From JAFKFJ01 sp963786445 (lineage in GTDB: Bacteria > Pseudomonadota > Alphaproteobacteria > Acetobacterales > Acetobacteraceae): a stretch of DNA of 64,000 nucleotides. Within the stretch, counting starts at the first letter, position 1. Every line of letters begins with the position of its first letter. Positions 1 through 8,225 of the stretch are shown piece by piece. The position numbers were made by a program, and so were the translations under genes. The stretch lies in NCBI GenBank assembly GCA_963786445.1, contig CAWAZU010000005.1, positions 124,001 to 188,000 of the forward strand, written 5' to 3'. The notes beneath the pieces were generated by a model. That model ran no database searches. It had not been told where the DNA came from and worked only from the letters and a program-made list of their open reading frames with translations.

Positions 1-221
1 GGCGCTCAACCCGCCGCAGGATTCTGCGGCGGCCGCATCCTCCCAAACGGGTTGACGCGCGCCCCGCAGGCGCCGCGGCCTCCCGGCCGCTGCGGGCCGA
101 ATCCCCGCTGAGGAGCTACGTTGCGCGCTGTCCTTGGCGCTCTGGCTGTGGGGGACGGCGCTTCGCTTTTCCGCCCAACTCTGTCGCGCTGCCGGCTCGC
201 TCGCGGCATCACGCGGTTCCG
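1..221. other. left edge, no gene recognised
   Basis: GC-rich sequence upstream of the toxin-antitoxin pair's 3' end. The only open frame here is an arginine/proline-rich minus-strand shadow without a recognisable domain. I see no gene in it. Confidence 0.5.
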
Positions 222-482
222 CTACGACCCCTTGCGCGGCAGCACGGCGCTTTCGAGCGTCTGGCGAATGAAGCGCTGATACGGAACGCCGGCCTTGGCG
301 GCCGTGGCCTTCACCGCGTCCAGCAGCGAGCGCGGCAGGCGCATATTGACCCGCTCGCTCTTCGGCTGAAACTCGAACCGGACCATCCGCATCGCCGACA
401 GGTCATACTCCGTCAGGTCGGAGCCGGCGACAAACGCCTCAGCCTCCCGGTCGCTGTTCAGCTTGGGCAACGGCTTTTTCAT
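222..482 (-). CDS. brnA: BrnA family antitoxin (ribbon-helix-helix)
   Basis: This 86-aa protein is the cognate antitoxin of the overlapping BrnT. The N-terminal half binds toxin in this family. The C-terminal half carries a CopG/Arc-like ribbon-helix-helix segment (RVNMRLPRSLLDAVKATA) expected to bind operator DNA. I chose the ATG at 482 over a TTG three codons upstream. The start lies inside the toxin gene, so translation is coupled. The last residues (PRKGS) are short and basic. Confidence 0.85.
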   Translation of the reverse strand: MKKPLPKLNSDREAEAFVAGSDLTEYDLSAMRMVRFEFQPKSERVNMRLPRSLLDAVKATAAKAGVPYQRFIRQTLESAVLPRKGS

Positions 483-762
483 AGTGCGCAACCTCCTTGC
501 GGTGCATGTAGCGGGCGCTGACCGGGCGGATGCGCGTTCCGTCCCGCTGCTTTCGCAGGGTGAACACGATCAGCACGCCGCGCCCATCCTCCGTGCGCCC
601 GATCGCCTTGAACCGCTCCTCGGCGCCCGAATGCGCGGGATCGGGGAACACCGCGAGCGGACCGCGAAACAGGCCCTCGATCGCGGCCAGCGCAACGCCG
701 TGCTTCTGGCATTTGTCGCGGTTGCCCTTGTCCCACTCAAATCCCGCAACTTCCAAGTCCAT
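439..762 (-). CDS. brnT: BrnT family toxin
   Basis: This 107-aa protein fits the BrnT family: RelE-fold ribonuclease toxins of type II toxin-antitoxin systems, usually about 90-100 aa. It opens with the typical FEWDKGN segment followed by a K-HGV motif, and ends with the R-I-R-P-VSAR-M family signature. It starts at an ATG on the minus strand and its 3' end overlaps the next gene by 44 nt. Toxin-before-antitoxin order is the known BrnTA arrangement. In that family the antitoxin represses the shared promoter, so regulation here is probably autoregulatory (inference). There is no sign of truncation. Confidence 0.85.
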   Translation of the reverse strand: MDLEVAGFEWDKGNRDKCQKHGVALAAIEGLFRGPLAVFPDPAHSGAEERFKAIGRTEDGRGVLIVFTLRKQRDGTRIRPVSARYMHRKEVAHYEKAVAQAEQRPGG

Positions 763-894
763 CGCTCAATCAGATAGGCAACGTACAGCCATTCGTCAAC
801 CCATTTGGGCGGGGCTTTCCGGCCCGCCCGATGCCGGTTGACGCGCCCCCGCTCCTCCGCCCAGCCTGCCCCCCGACCGCCAAAAGGCCCGCCC

Positions 895-1868
895 TTGCCC
901 CCCCTCCGCATCGACGCCCTGCAATACGCCAACTGGTCGCCCGCACAATCTTCGCCCAGTGGCGCGCGGCGCGGCTCGGCGCCGTGCATGCGACCGTCGC
1001 CTACCATCTCTCCTTCCGCGCCGTCGTGGACGAGATCGTCGCCTGGAACTGGCGGTTTCGCGACCACGCCGACCTGATCGCACCGCTGCGCGCCCCCGAC
1101 GACATCGACCTTGCCGCCGCCTCCGGCCGCACCGCCGTGCTGCTCGGGCTGCAGAACCCGCTCGCCATCGAGGACGATCTCGGCCTGATCAAACCCCTCC
1201 ACGACCTCGGCATCCGCGTCATGCAGCTCACCTACAACAACCAGTCCCTGCTCGGCTGCGGCTGGGCGGAGGCCGAAGACGCCGGCGTCACCCGCATGGG
1301 GCGCGAGGCGATCCGGGAGATGAACCGGCTCGGCCTGCTGATCGACCTCTCGCATGCCGGCGAACGCACCGCGCTGGAGGCGATCGCGCTCTCCGCCCGT
1401 CCCGTCGCCATCACGCACGCCACCCCGGCCGAGTGGCGGCCCGGCGGGCGGCAGGTGTCGCGGCGGCTGATGCAGGCGCTCGCCGCGGCGGAGGGGATGC
1501 TCGGCCTGTCGCTCTATCCGCTGCATCTTGCCGACGGGCCGGCGACCACGCTCGAAGCGTTCTGCGCCATGGCGGCGCGGGCGGCGGAGGTGATGGGGGT
1601 CGGGCGGCTGGGCATCGGCTCCGACCTCTGCCAGGATCGGCCGGATGAGGCGGTGCAGTGGATGCGCGAAGGCAGATGGATGCGGCCCGATCCGGCCGCC
1701 CCGCGCCCGCGCTTGCCCCCGCAGCCCGAGTGGTTCCAGGACAGCCGCGGCTTCGACGCGCTGGCGGGCGGGTTGCGCGCGGCCGGGTTTTCGGAGGACG
1801 AGTGCGGCATGATTCTCGGGGCGAACTGGCACCGTTTCCTGCGCGCGGCGCTGGCGCCGGGGCCATGA
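895..1868 (+). CDS. M19 family membrane dipeptidase-like protein, 5' frameshift
   Basis: The long frame from about 945 encodes a renal-dipeptidase (peptidase M19) type TIM-barrel metallohydrolase. Signatures are LTYNNQSLLGCG, the metal-ligand-like DLSHAGERT, ITHATP and GIGSDLCQDRP. The family's expected N-terminus (RIDALQYANWS) is present but lies in another frame at 898-933. It joins the main frame if one base is added near 934-938, in a short C run. So either the gene has a one-base deletion or the assembly has an error. The start is uncertain: TTG at 895 or ATG at 831 in the main frame. Its stop overlaps the next ATG (ATGA), so it leads a coupled gene row. Substrate is unknown; this subgroup often neighbours Ldh2 and DUF3726 genes. 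Confidence 0.7.
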
Positions 1869-2881
1869 CCGCCGAACGCCTGTCCCTCGCCGACATCGAG
1901 CGCCTCGCCGCCGCGGCGCTGCGGGCCCACGGCGCGCGTGACGAAAACGCCGCTTCCCTCGCCCGCGCCGTCGCGGCGGCGGAGCGCGACGGGCTGGCCT
2001 CGCACGGGCTGGCCTATTTGCCGACCTATTGCGAGCATCTCGACTGCGGCAAGGTTTTCGGCACCGCCGAGCCGAAGCTCGCGCAGACCGCGCCCGGCGT
2101 GCTCGTCGTCGATGCCGCCAGCGGGTTCGCCCATCCGGCGATCGCGCTCGGCCTCGCCGCGCTGGAAAAACTCGCGCGCACGCAGGGCGTGGCGTCGCTG
2201 GCCGTGCGCAACTCCTACAATTGCGGCGTGCTCGGCTATCACACCGAGCAGATCGCCGCCGCCGGGCTGGTCGGCATCGGCTTCACCAACGCGCCCGCCT
2301 CGATCGCGCCGTGGGGGGCGCTGAAGCCGGTGCTGGGCACGAACCCGTGGTCGCTCGCCGTGCCGGGCGCCGGCGGCGCGGCCTTCGTGATCGACCAGAG
2401 CGCCAGCGTGGTCGCCAAAAGCGAAGTGATGAAGCGCGCCCGTGCGGGCGAGACGCTGCCGCCGGGCTGGGCGCTCGATGCGGACGGCAAGCCGACGACC
2501 GACGCGCAGGCGGCGCTGAAGGGCACGATGATGCCGGCGGGCGGCGCCAAAGGTGTCGGCGCCGCGCTGCTGGTCGAGGTGATGGCCGCCTGCCTCGCCG
2601 GTGCCACGCCGGGCGTGCGGGCCAGCCCGTTCTCCGGCCCCGCCGGCGGGCCGCCGCGCACCGGGCAGTTCTTTCTCGCCCTCGATCCCGGCGCGTCCTC
2701 GGGCGGGCGGTTTGCCGAAATGCTCGGCGTCGTCACTGCCGCTTTCACGGCGGAGCCGGGCGCGCGCCTGCCGGGATCGCGCCGGCTCGCCGCCCGCGCG
2801 CGCGCCGAACGCGAAGGCGTTGCCGTCGATGCCGCGCTGCTCGCCCGCGTGCGCGCGCTGCTGCCCCCGCCTTCGCAATGA
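1865..2881 (+). CDS. Ldh2 family malate/lactate-type dehydrogenase
   Basis: This 338-aa protein is an NAD(P)-dependent 2-hydroxyacid oxidoreductase of the Ldh2/MDH2 (ureidoglycolate/malate/sulfolactate dehydrogenase) family, which does not use a Rossmann fold. It shows the family's SHGLAYLPTYCEH start region, the VRNSYNCGVLGYH segment with the catalytic-type histidine, and the nucleotide/substrate region APWGALKPVLGTNPWS. The C-terminal GGAKGVGAALLVEV segment matches the family. It overlaps the dipeptidase stop and the next start (ATGA at both ends). The physiological substrate cannot be read from sequence. Length is normal for the family. Confidence 0.85.
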   Translation: MTAERLSLADIERLAAAALRAHGARDENAASLARAVAAAERDGLASHGLAYLPTYCEHLDCGKVFGTAEPKLAQTAPGVLVVDAASGFAHPAIALGLAALEKLARTQGVASLAVRNSYNCGVLGYHTEQIAAAGLVGIGFTNAPASIAPWGALKPVLGTNPWSLAVPGAGGAAFVIDQSASVVAKSEVMKRARAGETLPPGWALDADGKPTTDAQAALKGTMMPAGGAKGVGAALLVEVMAACLAGATPGVRASPFSGPAGGPPRTGQFFLALDPGASSGGRFAEMLGVVTAAFTAEPGARLPGSRRLAARARAEREGVAVDAALLARVRALLPPPSQ

Positions 2882-4494
2882 TGCGCCCGCCGGAGCAGGT
2901 GATGCGGCTCGACCGCATGGGCGCGATGCACGCCACCCGCCTGAGTTTCTTGCGCGTGCTGCTGCGCCGGGCGAAGCGCGAGCGATGGCAGGTGTCGCGC
3001 ACGGCATGGGCGCTCGACGAGAGCGGTTTCGGCCACGCCGTCTATGCGGTGCGCACGCCGCAGCGCACCTACAGCCTCGTCGCGTTCTCGCAGGACCTGC
3101 CGCCCGAGCGGCGCACCGACCGCGTCATCGCGGAAGCCTGGGACACCAGCTACGTGCTGTACGACGGCGTTCCCGACGCGGCGGAAATCGCGCGCCTCGC
3201 CGCCAATGTGCCGTTGCAGGAAGCCGGGCGCTACACCGAGCGCGACCTTGTGCTCTCGCGTGCCAACAAGAGCGTGCGGCTGTTCGAGAGCGTCGCGCGC
3301 ACGCTCGCCGCCGGCGGTCAGCCGGATGCGGCGACGGTGGAGGATGTCGGCTATCTGATGCGCACGACGGCGGTGTACGGCAACGGCAAGTTCGGCATCG
3401 CCGACCGCGGCCCGATCGCCGGCCGCGCGGAATTTTCCGCCCCGTTCCAGGCGGAAATGCTGACGGTGTGGCTGATCCGCGCCTTCACCGTCGATCTCGT
3501 CGAGCACCGCGCCCGCGCGTTGTCGCCCGCGGCCGCGGTGCGCCTCGCGCCGGCGCTGCGGCGGCGGTTCGGCGTCGGCAACGCCACCGGCCTCGGCATG
3601 GCGCCGTTCCTGGTGCGCCATCCGCTGCTGCTGCATCGCTGGATGACGGCGCGCGAGACCGCGCTCGCCCGCGTGCGCGCGCTGCCGAACACCGAAGCGT
3701 GGCCGGCGTTCACGCGCCATCTGCACGAGGCGCGCGCGGCCCTCGCGCACTGGCACACCGACGATAAGGTGCAGGCGCCGCGCATCGCGGCGTTGCTTGG
3801 CGATCTCGACCTGCTCGCGCGGCAGCCGCGACAGGGCTGGGATGCGCTGTATCGCTGGGCGGAATTGCTGCTGACGCTGGAGGGACAGGAATACGCGGTC
3901 TCCCTGCTGCTGGAGCCGCACGGCGCGCTGATCGACGATCTTTGCGACACGATGAGCGCCGACGAGCAGGAAACCGCCGCGATCGACGGCCGCATGGACT
4001 GCGCGGCGCTGCGGGCGCTGATCGCGCGCGACTACCGCTGGGCGCTCAGGCTCGACCTCGCAGCGCCCGCGACGACGGCGCGGTTCTGGTACACGTCCGC
4101 GGAAAAACTGGAGCCGCGGCTCGGCGAGCGGGCCGCCGAAGCGGGCGCGGAGCGCGAACAGCCGCTCGCCTTCGCGCGTGACGTGGCCTTGCTGTTTGCC
4201 GATCTGCCGGAAGCGGGCAGCGTCGCCGGCTGGCTGATGCGCCGTCCCGAGTGGCGCCATGTCGTGCGGCGCGTGCAGGTGGCCGCCCGCTATCCGTATG
4301 CGGAAATCCGCGACAACCTGATCTCCGCGGCGATGCGTCCGATCGACCTGCTGCGCTGCAAGCTCGCCATGTTCGGCGCCGCGCGGTTCGACCCGCGCTC
4401 CGACCGCTGGCTGCGCATCACCTTGTTCCAGGGCGCGCCGTTCCCCGACGAACTCGCCGCCGCCGCGGAGGACGCGCTTGGCCGCGCCGCCTGA
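2878..4494 (+). CDS. conserved hypothetical protein, 538 aa
   Basis: I do not recognise a named domain. The protein is soluble-looking: no signal peptide or membrane segment, rich in Ala, Arg and Leu, with a predominantly helical appearance. Notable segments are HATRLSFLRVLLRRAKRERW near the N-terminus, RTTAVYGNGKFGIADR around residue 160, and RRFGVGNATGLGMAPFLVRH around residue 235. The start is an ATG overlapping the Ldh2 stop, and the end overlaps the DUF3726 gene by 17 nt, so it is co-translated with both. Conservation of this position beside Ldh2 and DUF3726 suggests a shared pathway (inference). Function unknown. Confidence 0.75.
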   Translation: MMRPPEQVMRLDRMGAMHATRLSFLRVLLRRAKRERWQVSRTAWALDESGFGHAVYAVRTPQRTYSLVAFSQDLPPERRTDRVIAEAWDTSYVLYDGVPDAAEIARLAANVPLQEAGRYTERDLVLSRANKSVRLFESVARTLAAGGQPDAATVEDVGYLMRTTAVYGNGKFGIADRGPIAGRAEFSAPFQAEMLTVWLIRAFTVDLVEHRARALSPAAAVRLAPALRRRFGVGNATGLGMAPFLVRHPLLLHRWMTARETALARVRALPNTEAWPAFTRHLHEARAALAHWHTDDKVQAPRIAALLGDLDLLARQPRQGWDALYRWAELLLTLEGQEYAVSLLLEPHGALIDDLCDTMSADEQETAAIDGRMDCAALRALIARDYRWALRLDLAAPATTARFWYTSAEKLEPRLGERAAEAGAEREQPLAFARDVALLFADLPEAGSVAGWLMRRPEWRHVVRRVQVAARYPYAEIRDNLISAAMRPIDLLRCKLAMFGAARFDPRSDRWLRITLFQGAPFPDELAAAAEDALGRAA

Positions 4495-5083
4495 CCTGCT
4501 CGACCTGTCGCTCAACGAGGTGGAGACGCTGGCCCAGAAGGCCGCCCGCGGCGCCGGGCTGCCCTGGGGGGTGGCGGAGGATGCCGGCCGCAGCGCCGCC
4601 TGGCTCGCCTGCCATGTCGGCGCCTGGGCCGACGCCCTGCTGGTGCTGCTGGAGGCCCCGCCGCCGGACGCGCAATCGCCGCTGCTGCTCGCCGGTCCGC
4701 TCGCCGACGGGGCGGTGGCGACGGCGGAGCGCGTGGCGGCACCGCTATGGGTATTACCGATGCTGCTCGTGGGACCGGGGAGGTACAACCCGGTTGTACT
4801 CCGCCTCGGCGACGTGGAAATCAGGTGCAACCCGGGCGAAGACCCGGGTGCAACCGTGCCGGCCGAGGCGCTGGCGGCGCTGGTGATGGCACCGGTCGCG
4901 GTGCGGCTGGCCGAGGCGCGCCTGACCGCGCTGCCGCACGCGCTGCCGGCACGGTCGCGGCGCAGCCTGGTCGCCGCCGCGACGGTGGCGCGGTTGGCGG
5001 CGCTGGCGGCGCGGACCTACGTGCCGGCGTCGGCCGAATCGCGGCTCCGCGGCGCCGGGGCGGGGCTGCTGGACGACGAATGA
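4478..5083 (+). CDS. DUF3726 domain protein
   Basis: This 201-aa protein carries the DUF3726 N-terminal signature SLNEVETLAQKAARGAGLPWGVAED written here in two parts: SLNEVETLAQKAARG, then AGLPWGVAEDAGRSA. The start is a TTG at 4478 inside the preceding gene. The middle (residues about 100-128) is odd: it is encoded by two GC-rich inverted repeats that add a Gly/Pro/Asn/Cys-rich stretch. This may be a short palindromic insertion that preserved the frame. Function is unknown; the family is usually found with Ldh2-type dehydrogenases. Confidence 0.75.
   Translation: MAAPPDLLDLSLNEVETLAQKAARGAGLPWGVAEDAGRSAAWLACHVGAWADALLVLLEAPPPDAQSPLLLAGPLADGAVATAERVAAPLWVLPMLLVGPGRYNPVVLRLGDVEIRCNPGEDPGATVPAEALAALVMAPVAVRLAEARLTALPHALPARSRRSLVAAATVARLAALAARTYVPASAESRLRGAGAGLLDDE
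4783..4849. repeat. two inverted repeats inside the DUF3726 gene
   Basis: GTACAACCCGGTTGTAC at 4783-4799 is palindromic apart from its centre. Nearby, ACCCGGG (4830-4836) and CCCGGGT (4843-4849) form a second stem with a 6-nt loop. Both stems share the TRCAACCCGG-like core, so they may be copies of one small palindromic element. They lie in frame within coding sequence. Confidence 0.5.
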
Positions 5084-5098
5084 TTTTTGGGGGGAACG

Positions 5099-6196
5099 AT
5101 GACCGACGCGGCACCAAAAATCCGCATGCGCGACGCCGGCTACTACAGCGCCCACACCACCGGCGCGAAACTGGTGATCGACAAGGCGCTGCCGCTCGCC
5201 CTCGCCGCCATCCGCGCGATGGATATTTCCGGCGCGGCGCCGTTCGCCATTGCCGATTTCGGCGCCGCCGACGGCGGCACCTCGCTTGCGCTGCACCGCG
5301 CGGTGCTGACCGAACTGCGCACGCGCGCGCCGCACCGGCAGTTCACGCTCACCCACACCGACCTGCCGCACAACGATTTTTCCACGCTGTTCCGGCTGGT
5401 GCAGGGCGTGCTGCCGGGACGCGACGGATTGGGCGTGCCCGGCGTGTTCAGCTTCGCCAGCGGCACCAGTTTCTACCAGCCGATTTTCCCTGACGCCAGC
5501 TTGAATTTCGGCTTTTCCGCCACCGCGATGCACTGGCTGAGCCGGCTGCCGGCGACGATTTCGGAGCATGTGCATGCGGTGTTCGCGATCGGCGCGGCGC
5601 AGGCGGCGTTCCGTGCGCAGGCCGCCGCCGACTGGCAGCGCATCCTGCTGCACCGCGCCCGCGAACTCGTGCCGGGCGGCCAGATGGTGTTCGCCAATTT
5701 CTGCACCGACGCAGAGGGCCGCTATCTCGGCGCCACCGGCGGGCGCAACATGCACGAGCGGTTCGGCGCCCATTGGCGGGCGCTGCACGCGGCGGGACGG
5801 ATCGGCAAGGACGAAGTCGCCCGCGCGACCTTTCCGCAATACTACAGGTCGGTTGCAGAATTCCGCGCGCCCTTCGACGACGCCGCCGGCCCGGTGCGCC
5901 GCGCCGGCCTGGTGCTGGAGGAGTGCTTTACGGTCGTGACACCCTGTCCCTACGCCGAGCGTTTCGCCGCCGGCGACTGGACGGCGGCAGAGTTCGCAAG
6001 CGCCTATGTGCCGACGCTGCGCTCATGGAGCGAAAGCATGTTCGGGGCCGCCCTCGATCCGGCGCGCGACGCGGCGGAGCGGCGCGACATCGTCGATCGC
6101 TTCTACGCCGCCTACGAGGAAGAGGTGGCGGCCGACCCGGCCGGGCACGGCATGGACTACGTCCACTGCTTCATGCGGGTGCGCAAAGCGGAATGA
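5099..6196 (+). CDS. SABATH family SAM-dependent carboxyl methyltransferase
   Basis: This 365-aa protein resembles the SABATH (salicylate/benzoate/theobromine) methyltransferase family, which transfers methyl from SAM to carboxyl or ring-nitrogen groups of small molecules. Visible features are the N-terminal GYYSAHTTGAK segment, the SAM-binding motif IADFGAADGGTS near residue 58, LTHTDLPHNDF near residue 87, and the family's ATAMHWLSR motif near residue 143. The ATG at 5099 follows a GGGGGG purine tract and is preferred over upstream in-frame codons. The gene is 15 nt after DUF3726 and probably ends the transcript, because a strong hairpin follows. The substrate is unknown. The family is best known from plants and is scattered in bacteria. 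Confidence 0.8.
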   Translation: MTDAAPKIRMRDAGYYSAHTTGAKLVIDKALPLALAAIRAMDISGAAPFAIADFGAADGGTSLALHRAVLTELRTRAPHRQFTLTHTDLPHNDFSTLFRLVQGVLPGRDGLGVPGVFSFASGTSFYQPIFPDASLNFGFSATAMHWLSRLPATISEHVHAVFAIGAAQAAFRAQAAADWQRILLHRARELVPGGQMVFANFCTDAEGRYLGATGGRNMHERFGAHWRALHAAGRIGKDEVARATFPQYYRSVAEFRAPFDDAAGPVRRAGLVLEECFTVVTPCPYAERFAAGDWTAAEFASAYVPTLRSWSESMFGAALDPARDAAERRDIVDRFYAAYEEEVAADPAGHGMDYVHCFMRVRKAE

Positions 6197-6213
6197 GCCG
6201 CTAAGACGAAAGC

Positions 6214-6240
6214 GCCGGCCGGGGATAGGCCCCGGCCGGC
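6214..6240 (+). terminator. strong GC hairpin after the methyltransferase gene
   Basis: A perfect 11-bp stem (GCCGGCCGGGG / CCCCGGCCGGC) with a 5-nt loop starts 17 nt after the stop codon. There is no T tract. It may terminate, attenuate or protect the upstream mRNA, and it lies just before the ribosome-binding site of a small ORF. Confidence 0.6.
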
Positions 6241-6257
6241 TTCCGAAGGAGGGAACG

Positions 6258-6338
6258 ATGAAACCGCATCGCGAACTCCTGCCGTGGATCATGGTGAGAG
6301 TGACCCTCGTGGTCAAGATCACCGTCGTGAAGCGGTAG
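6258..6338 (+). CDS. possible 26-aa small protein
   Basis: The ORF starts at ATG 6258, preceded at good spacing by the strong Shine-Dalgarno GAAGGAGGGAA. It encodes a short basic peptide with a hydrophobic core (LLPWIMVRVTLVVKITVVKR at its end). It sits between two stable hairpins, so it could form its own small transcription unit or be translated from the methyltransferase read-through transcript. I do not recognise it. A leader peptide or a small membrane-associated protein are both possible. It could also be a chance ORF, but the ribosome-binding site is unusually good. Confidence 0.45.
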   Translation: MKPHRELLPWIMVRVTLVVKITVVKR

Positions 6339-6343
6339 GGGCG

Positions 6344-6368
6344 GGGTCGGCCCCGCGCGGGCCGACCC
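6344..6368. terminator. hairpin between convergent genes
   Basis: GGGTCGGCC (6344-6352) pairs with GGCCGACCC (6360-6368), a perfect 9-bp stem between the small ORF on the plus strand and the convergent BMP gene on the minus strand. It is a likely bidirectional terminator. A short C-rich tract follows rather than T's. Confidence 0.6.
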
Positions 6369-6389
6369 TTCCCCCGGACGCGGCGCCGA

Positions 6390-7478
6390 TCAGCCCAGCT
6401 TGCCTTCCACGCCCTCGGCCAGCCAGTTCATGCCGAGGATCTGCGGGTCGGTCAGCGCGCTGCCGGCGGCGACCTTCATCGCGCCCGACTGGTCCTTCAG
6501 CGGCCCCTGGAACGGCGCCAGCTTGCCCGACTCGATGTCGGCCTGGCGCGCCAGCACCTCGTCGGCGACCGGCTTGGGCAGTGCGGCGTTGAACGGCGCC
6601 ATCTTGATCATGCCGCTCTTCAGTCCGCCCCAGGTGTCGTGCGACTTCCAGGTGCCGTCCATCGCCGCCTGCACCTCCTGGACGTAGTAGCCCGCCCAGT
6701 CGCTGACCACCGAGGTCAGGCAGGTCTTCGGCCCGTAGCGCCCCATGTCGGAATCATAGCCGATAGTCCAGATGCCGCGCTGCTCGCCCGCCTCCTGCAC
6801 CGCCGCGCTGTCGGTATGGGTCACCAGCACGTCCGCGCCTTGGCTCATCAGCGTGTCGGCGGCGGCACGCTCCTTGCCCGGATCGTACCAGGCGCTCACC
6901 CACACGACCTTGACCACCGCCTTGGGGTTCACCATGCGCGCGCCGATCGCGTAGGCGTTGATGTTCTGCACCACCTCGGGAATCGGGAAGGCGCCGACGA
7001 AGCCGAGGACGTTGGACTTGGTCATGCGCCCGGCGATGATTCCGGCCAGGAACCGCCCCTCGTAGAACCGCCCCGCATAGGTCGAGAGGTTCGGCAGGCG
7101 CTTGTAGCCGGTCGCGTGCTCGAACTTCACCTTGGGAAATTCCTTCGCCACCTTCACGGTCGGGTTCATGAAACCGAAGGAGGTGGTGAACACCAGGTCG
7201 TTGGTCCGCGCGAGCTTGCGGATCACGCGCTCGGCGTCGGCCCCCTCGGGCACGTTCTCGACATAGGAGGTCTTGACCTTGGCGCCGAACTTTTCCGCCA
7301 CCGCCCGGCGGCCGAGGTCGTGCTGGAAGCTATAGCCGGCTTCCTCCACCGGCCCCACATACATCCAGGCGGCCCGGTAGGGTCCCGCCGCCTGCGCCCT
7401 GCCGATCAGGGCGGGGGCCAGCCCCGCCGCCAGCGGCGCGGCCAGCGCCGTCCGCATGAGGTCTCGCCTGGTGTGCAT
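6390..7478 (-). CDS. BMP family ABC transporter substrate-binding protein
   Basis: This 362-aa exported protein belongs to the basic membrane protein (BMP/PnrA) family of periplasmic binding proteins, which commonly bind nucleosides or purines. The N-terminus (HTRRDLMRTALAAPLAAGLA) has a twin-arginine-like motif, a hydrophobic core and a cleavage region near residue 30 (GRAQA). Family motifs are GPVEEAGYSFQHDLGR, TTSFGFMNPT and TIGYDSDMGRYGP. It stands alone, with no permease or ATPase gene next to it, so its transporter partners are elsewhere or lost. It is divergent from lipB. Confidence 0.85.
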   Translation of the reverse strand: MHTRRDLMRTALAAPLAAGLAPALIGRAQAAGPYRAAWMYVGPVEEAGYSFQHDLGRRAVAEKFGAKVKTSYVENVPEGADAERVIRKLARTNDLVFTTSFGFMNPTVKVAKEFPKVKFEHATGYKRLPNLSTYAGRFYEGRFLAGIIAGRMTKSNVLGFVGAFPIPEVVQNINAYAIGARMVNPKAVVKVVWVSAWYDPGKERAAADTLMSQGADVLVTHTDSAAVQEAGEQRGIWTIGYDSDMGRYGPKTCLTSVVSDWAGYYVQEVQAAMDGTWKSHDTWGGLKSGMIKMAPFNAALPKPVADEVLARQADIESGKLAPFQGPLKDQSGAMKVAAGSALTDPQILGMNWLAEGVEGKLG

Positions 7479-7526
7479 CCGGTCCTCCGTTGTTCGCGCG
7501 ATCGCGTGACTTTAGACATTAACCCG

Positions 7527-8225
7527 ATGGCAGGCACAGTCCAGCACGACCAGGGGAACCCGTTCGAGGCCGATCCGTTCCCGCTCGAATGGCGGGTGGC
7601 CGAGGGGCTGACGCCCTATCCCGACGCGATCCGCACGATGCAGGAACGGGCGGCGGCGATCCGCGCCGGCACCGCGCCGGAACTGGTGTGGCTGGTCGAG
7701 CACCCGCCGCTCTACACCGCCGGCACCTCGGCGGCGCGCGCCGACCTGCGCACGCCCGACCGTTTTCCGACGTTCGAGGCCGGGCGAGGCGGGCAGTGGA
7801 CCTATCACGGGCCGGGCCAGCGCACCGCCTATGTCCTGCTCGACCTCGCCCGCCGGCACGGGCGCCGCCTGCCGCCGCGCGACGTGCGCGCCTACGTGAC
7901 CGCGCTGGAGGCGTGGCTGATTGGCGCGCTCGCCCGTTTCGGCGTGCGCGGCGAGCGGCGGGAGGGGCGCATCGGCATCTGGGTCGCCGACCGGGCGAGC
8001 GGGCGCGAGGCCAAGATCGCCGCGATCGGCGTGCGCGTCACGCGGTGGGTGAGCTGGCACGGCGTGGCGCTGAACGTGGCGCCGGACCTGGACCATTTCG
8101 CCGGCATCGTGCCATGCGGCATCAGCGAGCATGGCGTGACCAGCCTGGCCGCACTCGGCGTGAACGCGACGCTGGCGGCGGCGGACGGGGCGCTGCGCGC
8201 TTCCTGGGACGAGGTGTTCGGATGA
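7527..8225 (+). CDS. lipB: octanoyltransferase LipB
   Basis: This 232-aa enzyme transfers the octanoyl group from octanoyl-ACP to lipoyl domains, the first step of de novo lipoate assembly. Motifs present are EHPPLYTAGTS, the RGGQWTYHGPGQ box (residues 87-98), the catalytic lysine in AKIAAIGVR (K163) and the catalytic cysteine in IVPCGIS (C197). The ATG at 7527 gives the usual length. It overlaps cobO by 4 nt. The E2 subunit later in this window would be one of its targets. Confidence 0.93.
   Translation: MAGTVQHDQGNPFEADPFPLEWRVAEGLTPYPDAIRTMQERAAAIRAGTAPELVWLVEHPPLYTAGTSAARADLRTPDRFPTFEAGRGGQWTYHGPGQRTAYVLLDLARRHGRRLPPRDVRAYVTALEAWLIGALARFGVRGERREGRIGIWVADRASGREAKIAAIGVRVTRWVSWHGVALNVAPDLDHFAGIVPCGISEHGVTSLAALGVNATLAAADGALRASWDEVFG

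Noticed and set aside
2239..4830. 863-codon minus-strand open frame
   Set aside because: Antisense shadow of Ldh2 and the 538-aa gene, with no recognisable domain.
5087..5098. Earlier start for the SABATH methyltransferase
   Set aside because: The codons between 5087 and 5099 come from the G-rich ribosome-binding region; the ATG at 5099 is the normal start.
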